From contig CASDOW010000006.1 in assembly GCA_949282195.1 (NCBI GenBank), forward strand, positions 20,749 through 84,748: 64,000 nt of DNA. The letters run 5' to 3'. The notes beneath the pieces were generated by a model that had not been told where the DNA came from, did not search any database, and saw nothing but the letters and a program-made list of their open reading frames with translations. The position numbers were made by a program, and so were the translations under genes. The stretch's first letter is position 1, and every line of letters starts with the position of its first letter. Positions 46,001-52,832 of the stretch are shown one piece after another. This DNA comes from an uncultured bacterium (lineage in GTDB: Bacteria > Cyanobacteriota > Vampirovibrionia > Gastranaerophilales > Gastranaerophilaceae).

Positions 46001-46945
46001 AAGGATTATTATGAAATCAATCCTAAGGCTGTTGCAGTGGCTCAGGTTATGAAAAGAGAAATCGAGAAAGAATACGGTGATAAACCTGAAATAAAAAATA
46101 AGCTTTTAGATGTATTAAAAGATTTAGCAAACGGTGTTGTTCAAAAAGGCGATGAGCCTGATTACAGAACAGCTGAAGCATTTGGTGTAGCTCCTTATGA
46201 AGATACTATACAAATGTTGTTTAATAGAGCCGGAATAAATGACAAAGACGCCATGCTTGACTTCCACAAAGGAATGTTGGGTGAATCAATGGATATGCAA
46301 CAATCATTATGGCAAGTTATCAATGCGCTTGTTGGTACTCCGACATTATATAACGGTGCTGAATTTGCTCAAACAGGCTATGAAACACCTTCTAAGAACG
46401 TATATGTTGGAAACAGGGGTGAAATTCTTCATGGTCTAAAAAACGACGAAAGATATAGCACATACTATAATAAAATGCAAGCAATTTCATCTTTATATAA
46501 AAACCCTCAATTAAGAGCTTTAAGAGAAGGTTATCCTGTGTCTTTAGTGGTTGATAACAAAGACGGTTTAGACATGTGGCCTTTAATGAAATACGATGAA
46601 AGAGGTTCAAAAGTAATTAGTGTTATTACAGGAAACCGCTTGCCAAAAGGAAAAGAATCAAAAGAAGGAGCAGACAATAATGAAGTTCATCTTGTTGATT
46701 CAATTAAAATTAAAGACGAAAAACAAATGTCAGCACTTCCTGAAGGTACAACCCTAAGAAGAAAAATATATAATCCTCAAACTGCTTCATATGTTGATGA
46801 TAACGTTGTTTATACGGTTGAAAACGGTGAAATTCATTCTCCAAAAGGCAAGATAAAAGTAGATGATACTGTTATGACTTTCTATGTGCCTAATTTGGAA
46901 TTGGAAAAACATAAGTTTGCTTCAGTATGTAACGGAGCTCGCTAA
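43085..46945 (+). CDS. Giant GH13-like enzyme with very large intra-barrel insertion
   Basis: A 1286-residue protein. The N terminus has a short ISFDG motif (residues 16-20), then a beta-rich region. GH13 signatures are spread widely: a region I-like segment YVADGAFTSQG with Asp248; nucleophile Asp676 in NWRFDAAKD; acid/base Glu730 in LTILEITDF; His934-Asp935 in FYENHDKPR; and a late VGTPTLYNGAEFAQTG. About 430 residues separate region I from region II, where ordinary GH13 enzymes have 80-120. A C-terminal beta domain ends the protein. No signal peptide. An AAAGGATGAG site precedes ATG, and a terminator follows directly. Confidence 0.75.
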   Translation: MDLSINRFQKTRQKQISFDGVKSTYSKTASPVFNFTIPPYDSSKEEPFLELVLLNKKDKSSGYDASSVAGFFSLPFDEEGQVIIRKEFFDKKYINAFAYRYRFDQKDGSDSRYANDEFKAIEIDELGKLNLIDLGRNYGISPKAGTMRHSFVDSDAVIIDGKVRENIMSEFRRNHFNKLGGSLKGIDELIKSGELAPYRYIITTPDIGVDPTSPHKYWSNNLYQCNNLQDFKDLNFDLYKLGKAYVADGAFTSQGIQSPLVAHVLKWGKESPFYNMLKIQDNLTPGVLPAMPQEGKEYPFPTLGIRVVNPKKPGYNKNKPTYIQFYDSRMASDKQINDASKLILSYDKAPKKDFEVIGYPDSVHPFYFEVDPDDDRLKIFTDKNAVLIEDFKDVKRFLSFDNFKISDRQHASGATFWDGNVDLIKMNLSNPRNTKENIEGMMNARKYILGVASYWTETIQSDLILRTALLSNEEKAKVAKNNDITPEQFEIIKNNPDSLPSAVLSSNKTVSDYIKEFPLQSLEVSPELTAVFSEPQFKEEFLNEETFAWLNDVVENTITEAIPEEYKQDEKYKAFAIKTYANDVIRDVLINSLNPVAVRNNLEKVTLNSLLTTRPVSVKDERNQVVRKMQRLLSTDSIYSIRKKVAGELSKISYEDFRQAEAIVTEGKAGLNWRFDAAKDIADLDAVRNGSSTLHEVWDEDGSLPSVADFWADFIKNVKKYNPAALTILEITDFASFYEWNNVESMRNFAPDITNDFLDKTAKSFDKIAEKAKQIDKEGFKAAAEILRTGVITEKTRKAVLDIADRYYDKDETRADYVKDSGKPDVNRTKVLNLYSNIVSKAGFSADYYPADYENHVAYVKEQQFLEQVGATTGSNYDKYFNRLSMFAGVNPENYEGVSDKAGNVSFLREQTKHLMKYGQPHTVMYSHVFYENHDKPRLLHVLPLDTKLFLTKNLAGASDEYKKLATEITGRKDYYEINPKAVAVAQVMKREIEKEYGDKPEIKNKLLDVLKDLANGVVQKGDEPDYRTAEAFGVAPYEDTIQMLFNRAGINDKDAMLDFHKGMLGESMDMQQSLWQVINALVGTPTLYNGAEFAQTGYETPSKNVYVGNRGEILHGLKNDERYSTYYNKMQAISSLYKNPQLRALREGYPVSLVVDNKDGLDMWPLMKYDERGSKVISVITGNRLPKGKESKEGADNNEVHLVDSIKIKDEKQMSALPEGTTLRRKIYNPQTASYVDDNVVYTVENGEIHSPKGKIKVDDTVMTFYVPNLELEKHKFASVCNGAR

Positions 46946-46978
46946 AATTTAACCTCCCATTTGGGAGGTTAAATTTTT
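46944..46978. terminator. Bidirectional terminator between the GH13 locus and the Hcp-like gene
   Basis: AAAATTTAACCTCCC and GGGAGGTTAAATTTTT form a strong stem with a four- to five-base loop. It overlaps the stop codons of both converging genes. Confidence 0.9.
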
Positions 46979-48443
46979 ATATAATATTTACCTTGAAATC
47001 TTCTCTTAAGGCTTCGATAACATGCGGATTTATTAAAAACGAAGAACACTGTGCAAGATATATATCAAGCTCTTTATTTAATAGCGACAAAATGGTGTCT
47101 ATGCTTGAAAGGTTACATTGAGAGAAGAATATTGTCATTTTAATGTTTTTCTCTTTTAGATGTTTTATTGATTTTATTAAAATATTTTCTTCTAGTGGGC
47201 AGTTAAATGTTATTATTTTTTTATTTTTGTATTCTCCAATGTAATTTTCATCAAGCTTGCCTGCTATTAAGATAATTTCCTCATCTTCAAGATTTTCAAT
47301 TGTTTTTTCTATTTCTTTAAAATCATAATTGATTTTAAGGTATTTTTTTTCTTGATTTTTATTGTAACCTTCGATATTCAAGCATGAATTGATTAAAGGT
47401 TTATAGTCATTATTTTCTATATCAAAAACTTTTTCAAAAGAAATCAGTTTATTTGAAAATATTTCACCACGATATAGAGTGTCGATTTTTTGGATAAAAT
47501 TTTTGGTGATTAAAATTGACCCCGGAAAAACGGAAAATTCATATTCTGTGTTGTCTTTTCCAAGATGTCCTTTTAAAAATTTATTATTTTTAAAATACGG
47601 ATAAAAATGCGCCAAAATCAACGCACCATTTGTATACACGTTTATTGGTATTTTGGGGTCATATTCTTCAAGGGTTTTTAATACATATTCAAGTTCATCA
47701 AGATCATCTCCCGAAACAAGAATTGAGTGTCCTTTTTGGGGAGTGGTGAGGATAGAAGCATTTTCTTTATTTCCATATTTTTCCTTGTATATTAAATCAA
47801 GCTTCTCTTTCAATAGAGCGGAAATATTAGAAAATTCTTTTATTCTTCTTATGATTTTTTCATCCCTAATAGAATAACCGTTAGTCAGAGCAAAAAATCT
47901 TATAACTTCATAATCGAATTCATTAAAGTTCTTATCAAGTTTTTTAATTTTTACAATATTAATTGCACATAATTTTGCTTGTAGTGTTATAAGCTCAAAA
48001 AGACGTTGTTTTTTTCTGTCGCAGTCTTTTTGCTTATTCATAAGAGTGTTTTGTGAGTAGTTTATTAATTCTGAAATTTTTGTATTTTCATCTATTTTCA
48101 AATCACTGCTAATGATTTCGCAAGGAAACTTATGTGTAGAGCAGTAATTTATGTATTTGTTTTTTGTTTCTTCTTTGATGTTTTGCAATTTAATGATTAA
48201 GTTTAAGTATTTATTTTGATTGAAGCTGGTGTTTATTAAAAATGTTGATAGTGAATCTATTACAACATTCATTATATTTGCATTCAAAAAACCAAATTCT
48301 TTCAACTTAACAAGATAATATGATATATCTCTTAATTGCGCTAAAAGTATTTCATATAATGAGTTTACGCTTGGATGAACCGAGCATACGCCAATGGATT
48401 GGCAAGAATTTTTTTCTGCTATATTTTTAAAATAATCAAACAT
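46977..48443 (-). CDS. Hybrid-cluster-protein (Hcp) homologue lacking most cluster ligands
   Basis: A 488-residue protein that aligns by eye with Hcp (NO/hydroxylamine reductase) over its length. The N terminus reads MFDYFKN...SCQSIGVC, where Hcp has MFCYQC...GCT.RGVC: Cys14 and Cys20 remain and the first two Cys are lost. The central ILVSGDDLDELEYVL and NVYTNGALILAHFYPYF match Hcp's SGHDLxDLxxLL and YTHGEMLPAHxYP, with the ligand His and Glu replaced. TKNF replaces TTNC. A QCNLSSIDT segment and the LINPHVIEALREDFKVN end match Hcp's GQCND and C terminus. It is shorter than Hcp (~540). Catalysis by a hybrid cluster seems unlikely; role unknown. Confidence 0.72.
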   Translation of the reverse strand: MFDYFKNIAEKNSCQSIGVCSVHPSVNSLYEILLAQLRDISYYLVKLKEFGFLNANIMNVVIDSLSTFLINTSFNQNKYLNLIIKLQNIKEETKNKYINYCSTHKFPCEIISSDLKIDENTKISELINYSQNTLMNKQKDCDRKKQRLFELITLQAKLCAINIVKIKKLDKNFNEFDYEVIRFFALTNGYSIRDEKIIRRIKEFSNISALLKEKLDLIYKEKYGNKENASILTTPQKGHSILVSGDDLDELEYVLKTLEEYDPKIPINVYTNGALILAHFYPYFKNNKFLKGHLGKDNTEYEFSVFPGSILITKNFIQKIDTLYRGEIFSNKLISFEKVFDIENNDYKPLINSCLNIEGYNKNQEKKYLKINYDFKEIEKTIENLEDEEIILIAGKLDENYIGEYKNKKIITFNCPLEENILIKSIKHLKEKNIKMTIFFSQCNLSSIDTILSLLNKELDIYLAQCSSFLINPHVIEALREDFKVNII

Positions 48444-48525
48444 AATAAAAGTTTATTTTATTTTTTTATTTTTTTAATTACCGAAAAGAATAATTTATTT
48501 TTAATACTACATTCATAGGATTTAT

Positions 48526-48554
48526 TTGATAAAATTCAAAAATTGGTGCATAAT
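48526..48554 (+). promoter_or_regulatory. Promoter of the Cys-rich small protein gene
   Basis: TTGATA (48526-48531), 17 bases, CATAAT (48549-48554). The predicted leader is about 35 bases and contains GAGGG seven bases before the TTG start at 48596. Confidence 0.6.
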
Positions 48555-48595
48555 GTAAGAGTATATAAGATTTACTACGATTTGAGGGAAATATT

Positions 48596-48874
48596 TTGTT
48601 TAAAAGTTATGCTTATAACTTTGATGATGAGCATTTTGTATGCCAAACCAACGGAGTGATTTCTGATTCAATAGTTCAAAATTGGACTCAACAAGCGCTC
48701 GATTGTTATAAAATTAATTGTAATTGTGATATATGTCCTATTACAAAAGCAAAGTATTCTTTTAAATGCCAAATGAAACACATTGTTGATATTCTTTTAA
48801 AAACACAAGGATTGCCCGATGAAAAGGCAATTTGTCAAAATTCGCAAAATATTGAAGATGACATTGTAGCCTAA
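48596..48874 (+). CDS. Small Cys-rich protein, possible metal-binding
   Basis: A 92-residue protein starting with TTG, chosen because GAGGG lies seven bases upstream and no other start precedes the conserved-looking core. The centre holds NCNCDICPITKAKYSFKCQMK (Cys at about 41, 43, 46 and 57), a CxCxxC-x10-C pattern that could bind zinc or an iron-sulfur cluster. The flanking parts are polar and helical. No signal peptide. It has its own promoter and converges on the small membrane protein gene at 48895. No family recognised. Confidence 0.65.
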   Translation: MFKSYAYNFDDEHFVCQTNGVISDSIVQNWTQQALDCYKINCNCDICPITKAKYSFKCQMKHIVDILLKTQGLPDEKAICQNSQNIEDDIVA

Positions 48875-48894
48875 AAAGAGCAATCTTTGAGTTT

Positions 48895-49317
48895 TTATTT
48901 AATACTTCTGTTTAAAAAAGATTTAAGCGCATCTTGTTTATTGTTAGGTGTGGATAAATCAAGATTTTCATAATCTTCTTCATCAGCTACAAAAGCACTG
49001 CTGTAAAATTTTTTAACAAATAATAAAATAATGTATAGTATTACAGCGCAAATTGCTACACCCATCATTGTTTTCAGAAAAAGAGCCATAACTTTCTTGC
49101 TTTCTTTATGAGGATCAGGGATAACGTCTTTTTTGACATTTTGAACATTAATCGGTTCAATATCTAAGTCGTTAACTCTGACATCATTTTGTATAAGCTC
49201 CATTTTATTGTCGGCTGCTCCATTTGGCAGAGGTGCATTTGCCAATACAATAGGGCAGAACATAACGGAAAAAACAATATATATAAGAACAATTATTTTA
49301 TTGGCTTGTTTTAGCAC
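48895..49317 (-). CDS. Membrane protein with signal peptide and C-terminal membrane anchor
   Basis: A 140-residue protein. An N-terminal signal sequence (about residues 7-26, ending VLANA) is followed by a polar segment of about 50 residues, a membrane helix (about 83-104, MMGVAICAVILYIILLFV) and a 35-residue cytoplasmic tail. The layout recalls FliO, the small flagellar export protein, but I see no sequence motif that would prove it. Its start overlaps the end of the RNase E/G gene by 20 bases. Confidence 0.62.
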   Translation of the reverse strand: MLKQANKIIVLIYIVFSVMFCPIVLANAPLPNGAADNKMELIQNDVRVNDLDIEPINVQNVKKDVIPDPHKESKKVMALFLKTMMGVAICAVILYIILLFVKKFYSSAFVADEEDYENLDLSTPNNKQDALKSFLNRSIK

Positions 49318-51112
49318 TTCTTGTTCTCCTTGTTCTTTTTTTGGGTTTTTCTTCTTTTTCTTCTTTTTCTGTTTTTTCTTCTTCGGTTGGAGCTGTTTCT
49401 TCTTTTGTTTCTTGTGCTATTTCAGATTTTTTCCTTGTTTTCTTAGCTTTTCTTGATAATTTTTTGGGTTCTTCTTTTGTTTCTTTTTCTTCTTCGGTTG
49501 GAGTTGTTTCTTTTAATTCTTGCGCTTTTTGTTGAGCCATGTCAATTGCAACTTCTTCAACAGCTTCTTTGATTTGTGCGTCTTCGCTTATCGAAATATT
49601 TTCTTTTGGTTTTTCTTCAACCGTTTCAACTGCATTATTCAATTCAACATCTTTGATTAAATCATCAATCATGTCGTTAACTTGGGCTTTGGTAAGCTCT
49701 TGAATTTGAGTTTGTTGAGGATTTTGTTGAGTGTTGTTTTGATAATTTTGCTGATTTCTTTGATTGTTTTTATCTCTTCTTTGGTTTTTGTCGAATTTAT
49801 GATTTCTTTGGTTTTGATTATTGGGGCTTTCTTGGCTGAAGTTTGAATTAAAAGGCCCTTTAATTTTATTCATTTTTGCTCTTGATTCGCCAATGTTAGT
49901 TGGAGTAGAGAATTTCATTTCATCAATAATAAAACCTTGACCTTGGCATTTATCGCATTTTTTTGTGAATATTTCAGCTAAACTTTGACCTTGTCTGTGT
50001 CTTGTTAATTCAACAAGTCCCAAATCAGATAATTGACCGATTTGCGGTTTAGCTTTATCTTTTTCTAAGACAAGTTCGAAATGCTCCAATAAGGCCAATT
50101 TATCCATTCTTGATGCCATATCGATAAAATCTATTACAACCATGCCGCCAATGTTTCTTAATTTTAACTGACGAGCAATTTCATCTGCCGCTTGCATGTT
50201 TGTCTTTAATATGGTTTCAGCTTGATTTGATGAGCTTGTAAATTTGCCTGAGTTTACATCAACTACCGTCAAAGCTTCTGTTTGCTGAATGAATAGATAT
50301 CCGCCTAAAGGCAAGTTAACTCTTGTATTTAGCGAATTTATTATTTCTTTATTAATTCCTGTTGCAACAAGTAAAGGTTCGTTTCCTTTGTGCATTGTGA
50401 CTTTTACTTGCATGTTCCAGTGTTGTAATAATTGAGTAGTTCTGTGAAGTGCAAAAGCTGTATCCACAATAATTTCATCAACATTGGAATCGCATGCTTC
50501 TCTAATAACTCTATATAATAAATCTTGGTCCCTATAAAGTAATGTCGGAGGTTGCGCGCTATCGGCGGCATTAACTATTGAATTCCATTTTTCAAGTAAG
50601 ATTTCTAAGTCTTCTTGAATTTCGGCATCTGTTTGACCTTCGGCTTCAGTTCTTACAATAACCCCTACACCAACAGGCTTTAAAAGACTAACAATTGATT
50701 TTAGTCTTGCTCTTTCTTTTTGTGAGGTAATTTTTTTAGAAACGTTAACACCTTTTTCATCTGGAAGTAATACCAAAAATCTTCCGGGGAGCGATAGGGC
50801 TGTTGTAACCCTCGGGCCTTTGTGTCCTGTAGGTTCTTTTACAACTTGAACAATTAATTTTTGATTAGGTTTAACTTTTTCTTTAAGTGAGCCTTTGCCT
50901 GTGATGTCGTCAGTATGAATAAAGCCCATTTTATCTGACATTCCGACATCAACAAAAGCCGCTTCAATAGAAGGAAGAATGTTATCTACTCTTGATAGAT
51001 AAACATCACCCAATAAAACATCTCCTTTTGAAACAAAAAATTCACAAACCTTATTATCTTCAGTCAAAGCAGCAATATTGTCTTTTTCTGATATTACAAT
51101 TTTCTTTGTCAT
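49298..51112 (-). CDS. rne: Ribonuclease E/G family endoribonuclease
   Basis: A 604-residue RNase E/G. The N-terminal S1 domain shows VLLGDVYLSRVDNILPSIEAAFVDVG. The catalytic DNase I-like region includes VVDVNSGKF and MVVIDFIDMA, which carry the metal-binding aspartates. The zinc-link CDKCQGQG follows. The C-terminal ~190 residues are disordered: Asn/Gln-rich, then Glu/Lys-rich with a repeated PTEEEK unit, ending KKRTRRTRSAK. Cyanobacterial RNase E ends in an Arg-rich peptide that binds PNPase, and this end is similar. Length and architecture resemble cyanobacterial-type RNase E more than E. coli RNase E. It lies 19 bases after the DUF2344 gene. Confidence 0.92.
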   Translation of the reverse strand: MTKKIVISEKDNIAALTEDNKVCEFFVSKGDVLLGDVYLSRVDNILPSIEAAFVDVGMSDKMGFIHTDDITGKGSLKEKVKPNQKLIVQVVKEPTGHKGPRVTTALSLPGRFLVLLPDEKGVNVSKKITSQKERARLKSIVSLLKPVGVGVIVRTEAEGQTDAEIQEDLEILLEKWNSIVNAADSAQPPTLLYRDQDLLYRVIREACDSNVDEIIVDTAFALHRTTQLLQHWNMQVKVTMHKGNEPLLVATGINKEIINSLNTRVNLPLGGYLFIQQTEALTVVDVNSGKFTSSSNQAETILKTNMQAADEIARQLKLRNIGGMVVIDFIDMASRMDKLALLEHFELVLEKDKAKPQIGQLSDLGLVELTRHRQGQSLAEIFTKKCDKCQGQGFIIDEMKFSTPTNIGESRAKMNKIKGPFNSNFSQESPNNQNQRNHKFDKNQRRDKNNQRNQQNYQNNTQQNPQQTQIQELTKAQVNDMIDDLIKDVELNNAVETVEEKPKENISISEDAQIKEAVEEVAIDMAQQKAQELKETTPTEEEKETKEEPKKLSRKAKKTRKKSEIAQETKEETAPTEEEKTEKEEKEEKPKKRTRRTRSAKTSQ

Positions 51113-51131
51113 GGTAAAATTTCCTTTAAAC

Positions 51132-51821
51132 TTAAATAACTCTCAAGTCGGTATCGAAAAATTCCACTCTTTTTATTTTGAAAATACTACTGTCATCAAA
51201 CAAGGTTTTTAAAAACTCATCCGCCCTAAGGGAAGGAATTTCCTCGTTTTGTCCCGCTTTTAAAACAAAGCTTAAAACATTGCCATCCAGAATTTCAAAT
51301 GTTTTTAGGGAATTTCGATAATTAATCGTTTTTTCTATACCTTTTTTAGTTTTCTTCGTGATCAACAATTCATCCGAAGATAAACACTTTTCTATAATAT
51401 ATCTTATTTTATCCAAATTGTAAACATGATTTTTTTCATCATTTAAGATTGCTTCGTATTTTGCCCATTGAACGTAATTTTCAAGGGATTTAGGTTCATT
51501 TTTATTGTCATCAATTTTATTTAGGGAAATTACTTCAATTCCTTTTGGGGAAAATTTTTTAAATTGTTCTAAAAAATTATCTGCCAATGGCTCAAGTGTT
51601 TGAAAATTGACAAGTTCGCAATTTGACTCTATAAAAATAGGTAACGCAGGAGAATAAGAAACTTTCGGCATTTTATTGAAGCCTTGAGATAGTGCAAGCT
51701 TTAATTCGCACCTTCTGAATATTTTTAAGATTAAATTTTGCCAATCAAGGTGCGAAATAAAACGTAGTTCTTTGTTTTTGGTAATTTTAAGCCTATATTT
51801 GTATATTTTTTCTTCCGACAT
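51132..51821 (-). CDS. DUF2344/TIGR03936 family protein (radical-SAM-linked)
   Basis: A 229-residue protein with the family's opening YRLKITKNKELRFISHLDWQNLILKIFRRCELKLALSQGF, SPALPIFIES and a beta-rich middle. In many bacteria this domain is fused to, or encoded beside, a radical-SAM protein and next to RNase E/G. Here the RNase neighbour is present and the radical-SAM partner is not. The biochemical role of the domain is not established; links to tRNA or rRNA modification have been suggested by context. Its start overlaps the preceding small gene by 29 bases. Confidence 0.85.
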   Translation of the reverse strand: MSEEKIYKYRLKITKNKELRFISHLDWQNLILKIFRRCELKLALSQGFNKMPKVSYSPALPIFIESNCELVNFQTLEPLADNFLEQFKKFSPKGIEVISLNKIDDNKNEPKSLENYVQWAKYEAILNDEKNHVYNLDKIRYIIEKCLSSDELLITKKTKKGIEKTINYRNSLKTFEILDGNVLSFVLKAGQNEEIPSLRADEFLKTLFDDSSIFKIKRVEFFDTDLRVI

Positions 51822-52017
51822 TATTTATTTTTTTAATATAATCAATTTCATTTGCATGTGATGAAATAAAAGCGCTTCTGTCCGCAACATGGCGCTGCAA
51901 TTCGTTAAGATAGTCTATTTCATCAATAGTTTTATTTAGCTGTTCTTTTAAAACTTCTTGTTTCATACGTTTAAGAAGTTTTTTATACATAAATTCATCT
52001 TGAAAAAAACTTTGCAT
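51793..52017 (-). CDS. Small helical protein, predicted leaderless
   Basis: A 74-residue, charged, helical protein (KKLLKRMKQEVLKEQLNKTIDEIDYLNELQRHV), probably a coiled coil, ending in a basic tail. It overlaps the DUF2344 gene by 29 bases and heads the rne unit. An extended -10 ends six bases before its ATG. No family recognised. The overlap and promoter support it as real. Confidence 0.6.
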   Translation of the reverse strand: MQSFFQDEFMYKKLLKRMKQEVLKEQLNKTIDEIDYLNELQRHVADRSAFISSHANEIDYIKKINNVGRKNIQI

Positions 52018-52023
52018 AATAAT

Positions 52024-52057
52024 ATTTTAGCATTTTTATATTTAAAAATGCTAAAAT
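52024..52057 (-). promoter_or_regulatory. Perfect 15-bp inverted repeat carrying the promoter of the rne unit
   Basis: ATTTTAGCATTTTTA (52024-52038) and its exact reverse complement (52043-52057) flank a four-base loop. The distal minus-strand arm contains TG-C-TAAAAT, an extended -10 ending six bases before ATG 52017. It follows the stop of the secreted-protein gene (52074) by only 17 bases, so it may work as terminator, operator or both. Confidence 0.6.
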
Positions 52058-52073
52058 TAAAATTATTTAACAA

Positions 52074-52778
52074 TTAATTTGGAAGCTTTAGGTTGTCTTG
52101 AAGTTCAAGAATAATTTTTTCGCCTTTTTTGGCTTTAAAGTGAAGCCCTGGAGATACAACCCCTGAAACTAATCCGACTCCGCCCCCAACTGAGCCGCCT
52201 ATAATTAAACCTGTTATGGTGTGACCTGCGGCAACACCGATTGCAGCGCCAAGACCGGAACCGACAGCTCCAATAGATAAGGTATATGCGGCAATTTTTC
52301 CGGCTGTTTCTTTAGCGCCTTCTTGAAGATATTTTTTATCCGCTAATTGAACGCATACAGGGATATTTGTTCCGTCAGGCAGTAAAATGTGTGTGAATTC
52401 CATAAATACTTTTGCATTTCTTGAGAACCATTTTGGTTTTTCAATACAGCTTATTCTGGCAATTAAAGAGGAATTACAAGGAATTAGGAGGGTTCCTTCT
52501 TGTGTTTTTAAGTCATTATCGAAGTTAAATTGTACATAATCGCCTGTTTTATAATATTTTGAATTAAAATTTTGTGCAAAATTAACAACAATATAATTTT
52601 CTTTTTGGATTATATTTCCGCCCGGAGTAATTTTAACTAAATCAACTTTTGCATTTTTTACAACGGGTGCTAAATGTTCAACTTCATTATCCTGACAGTC
52701 AAATGCAAGTGCATAAAACGGTATAAATGCATTAAAGCAAAGAGTTAAAAGTGTCAAAGATAAAGCTTTTTTAATCAT
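52074..52778 (-). CDS. Secreted protein with glycine-zipper segment
   Basis: A 234-residue protein with a signal peptide (LSLTLLTLCFNAFIPFYALA). The mature N-terminal part (about 30-160) is beta-rich and contains Cys28, Cys102, Cys112 and Cys143. A glycine-zipper membrane-like segment follows (about 165-210: IGAVGSGLGAAIGVAAG, IIGGSVGGGVGLVSG). Such segments occur in envelope proteins that insert into or cross a membrane. An AAAGGGA site precedes ATG, with a possible TATCAT -10 further up. No family recognised. Confidence 0.68.
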   Translation of the reverse strand: MIKKALSLTLLTLCFNAFIPFYALAFDCQDNEVEHLAPVVKNAKVDLVKITPGGNIIQKENYIVVNFAQNFNSKYYKTGDYVQFNFDNDLKTQEGTLLIPCNSSLIARISCIEKPKWFSRNAKVFMEFTHILLPDGTNIPVCVQLADKKYLQEGAKETAGKIAAYTLSIGAVGSGLGAAIGVAAGHTITGLIIGGSVGGGVGLVSGVVSPGLHFKAKKGEKIILELQDNLKLPN

Positions 52779-52832
52779 AACAATCCCTTTTTATATTTTC
52801 TTTATACATGATAGCGCATATTTGAATATTTT

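Noticed and set aside
46977..48443. Active hydroxylamine or NO reductase (true Hcp)
   Set aside because: Most ligands of the hybrid cluster are replaced, so an ordinary Hcp call would mislead.
48895..49317. FliO assignment for the 140-residue membrane protein
   Set aside because: Only the signal-peptide/single-anchor layout fits. No diagnostic residues are visible and the neighbours are RNA-processing genes.
49340..49540. Plus-strand frames rich in Phe and Ser opposite the RNase E tail
   Set aside because: They are the complement of the Glu/Lys-rich repeat region and have no other support.
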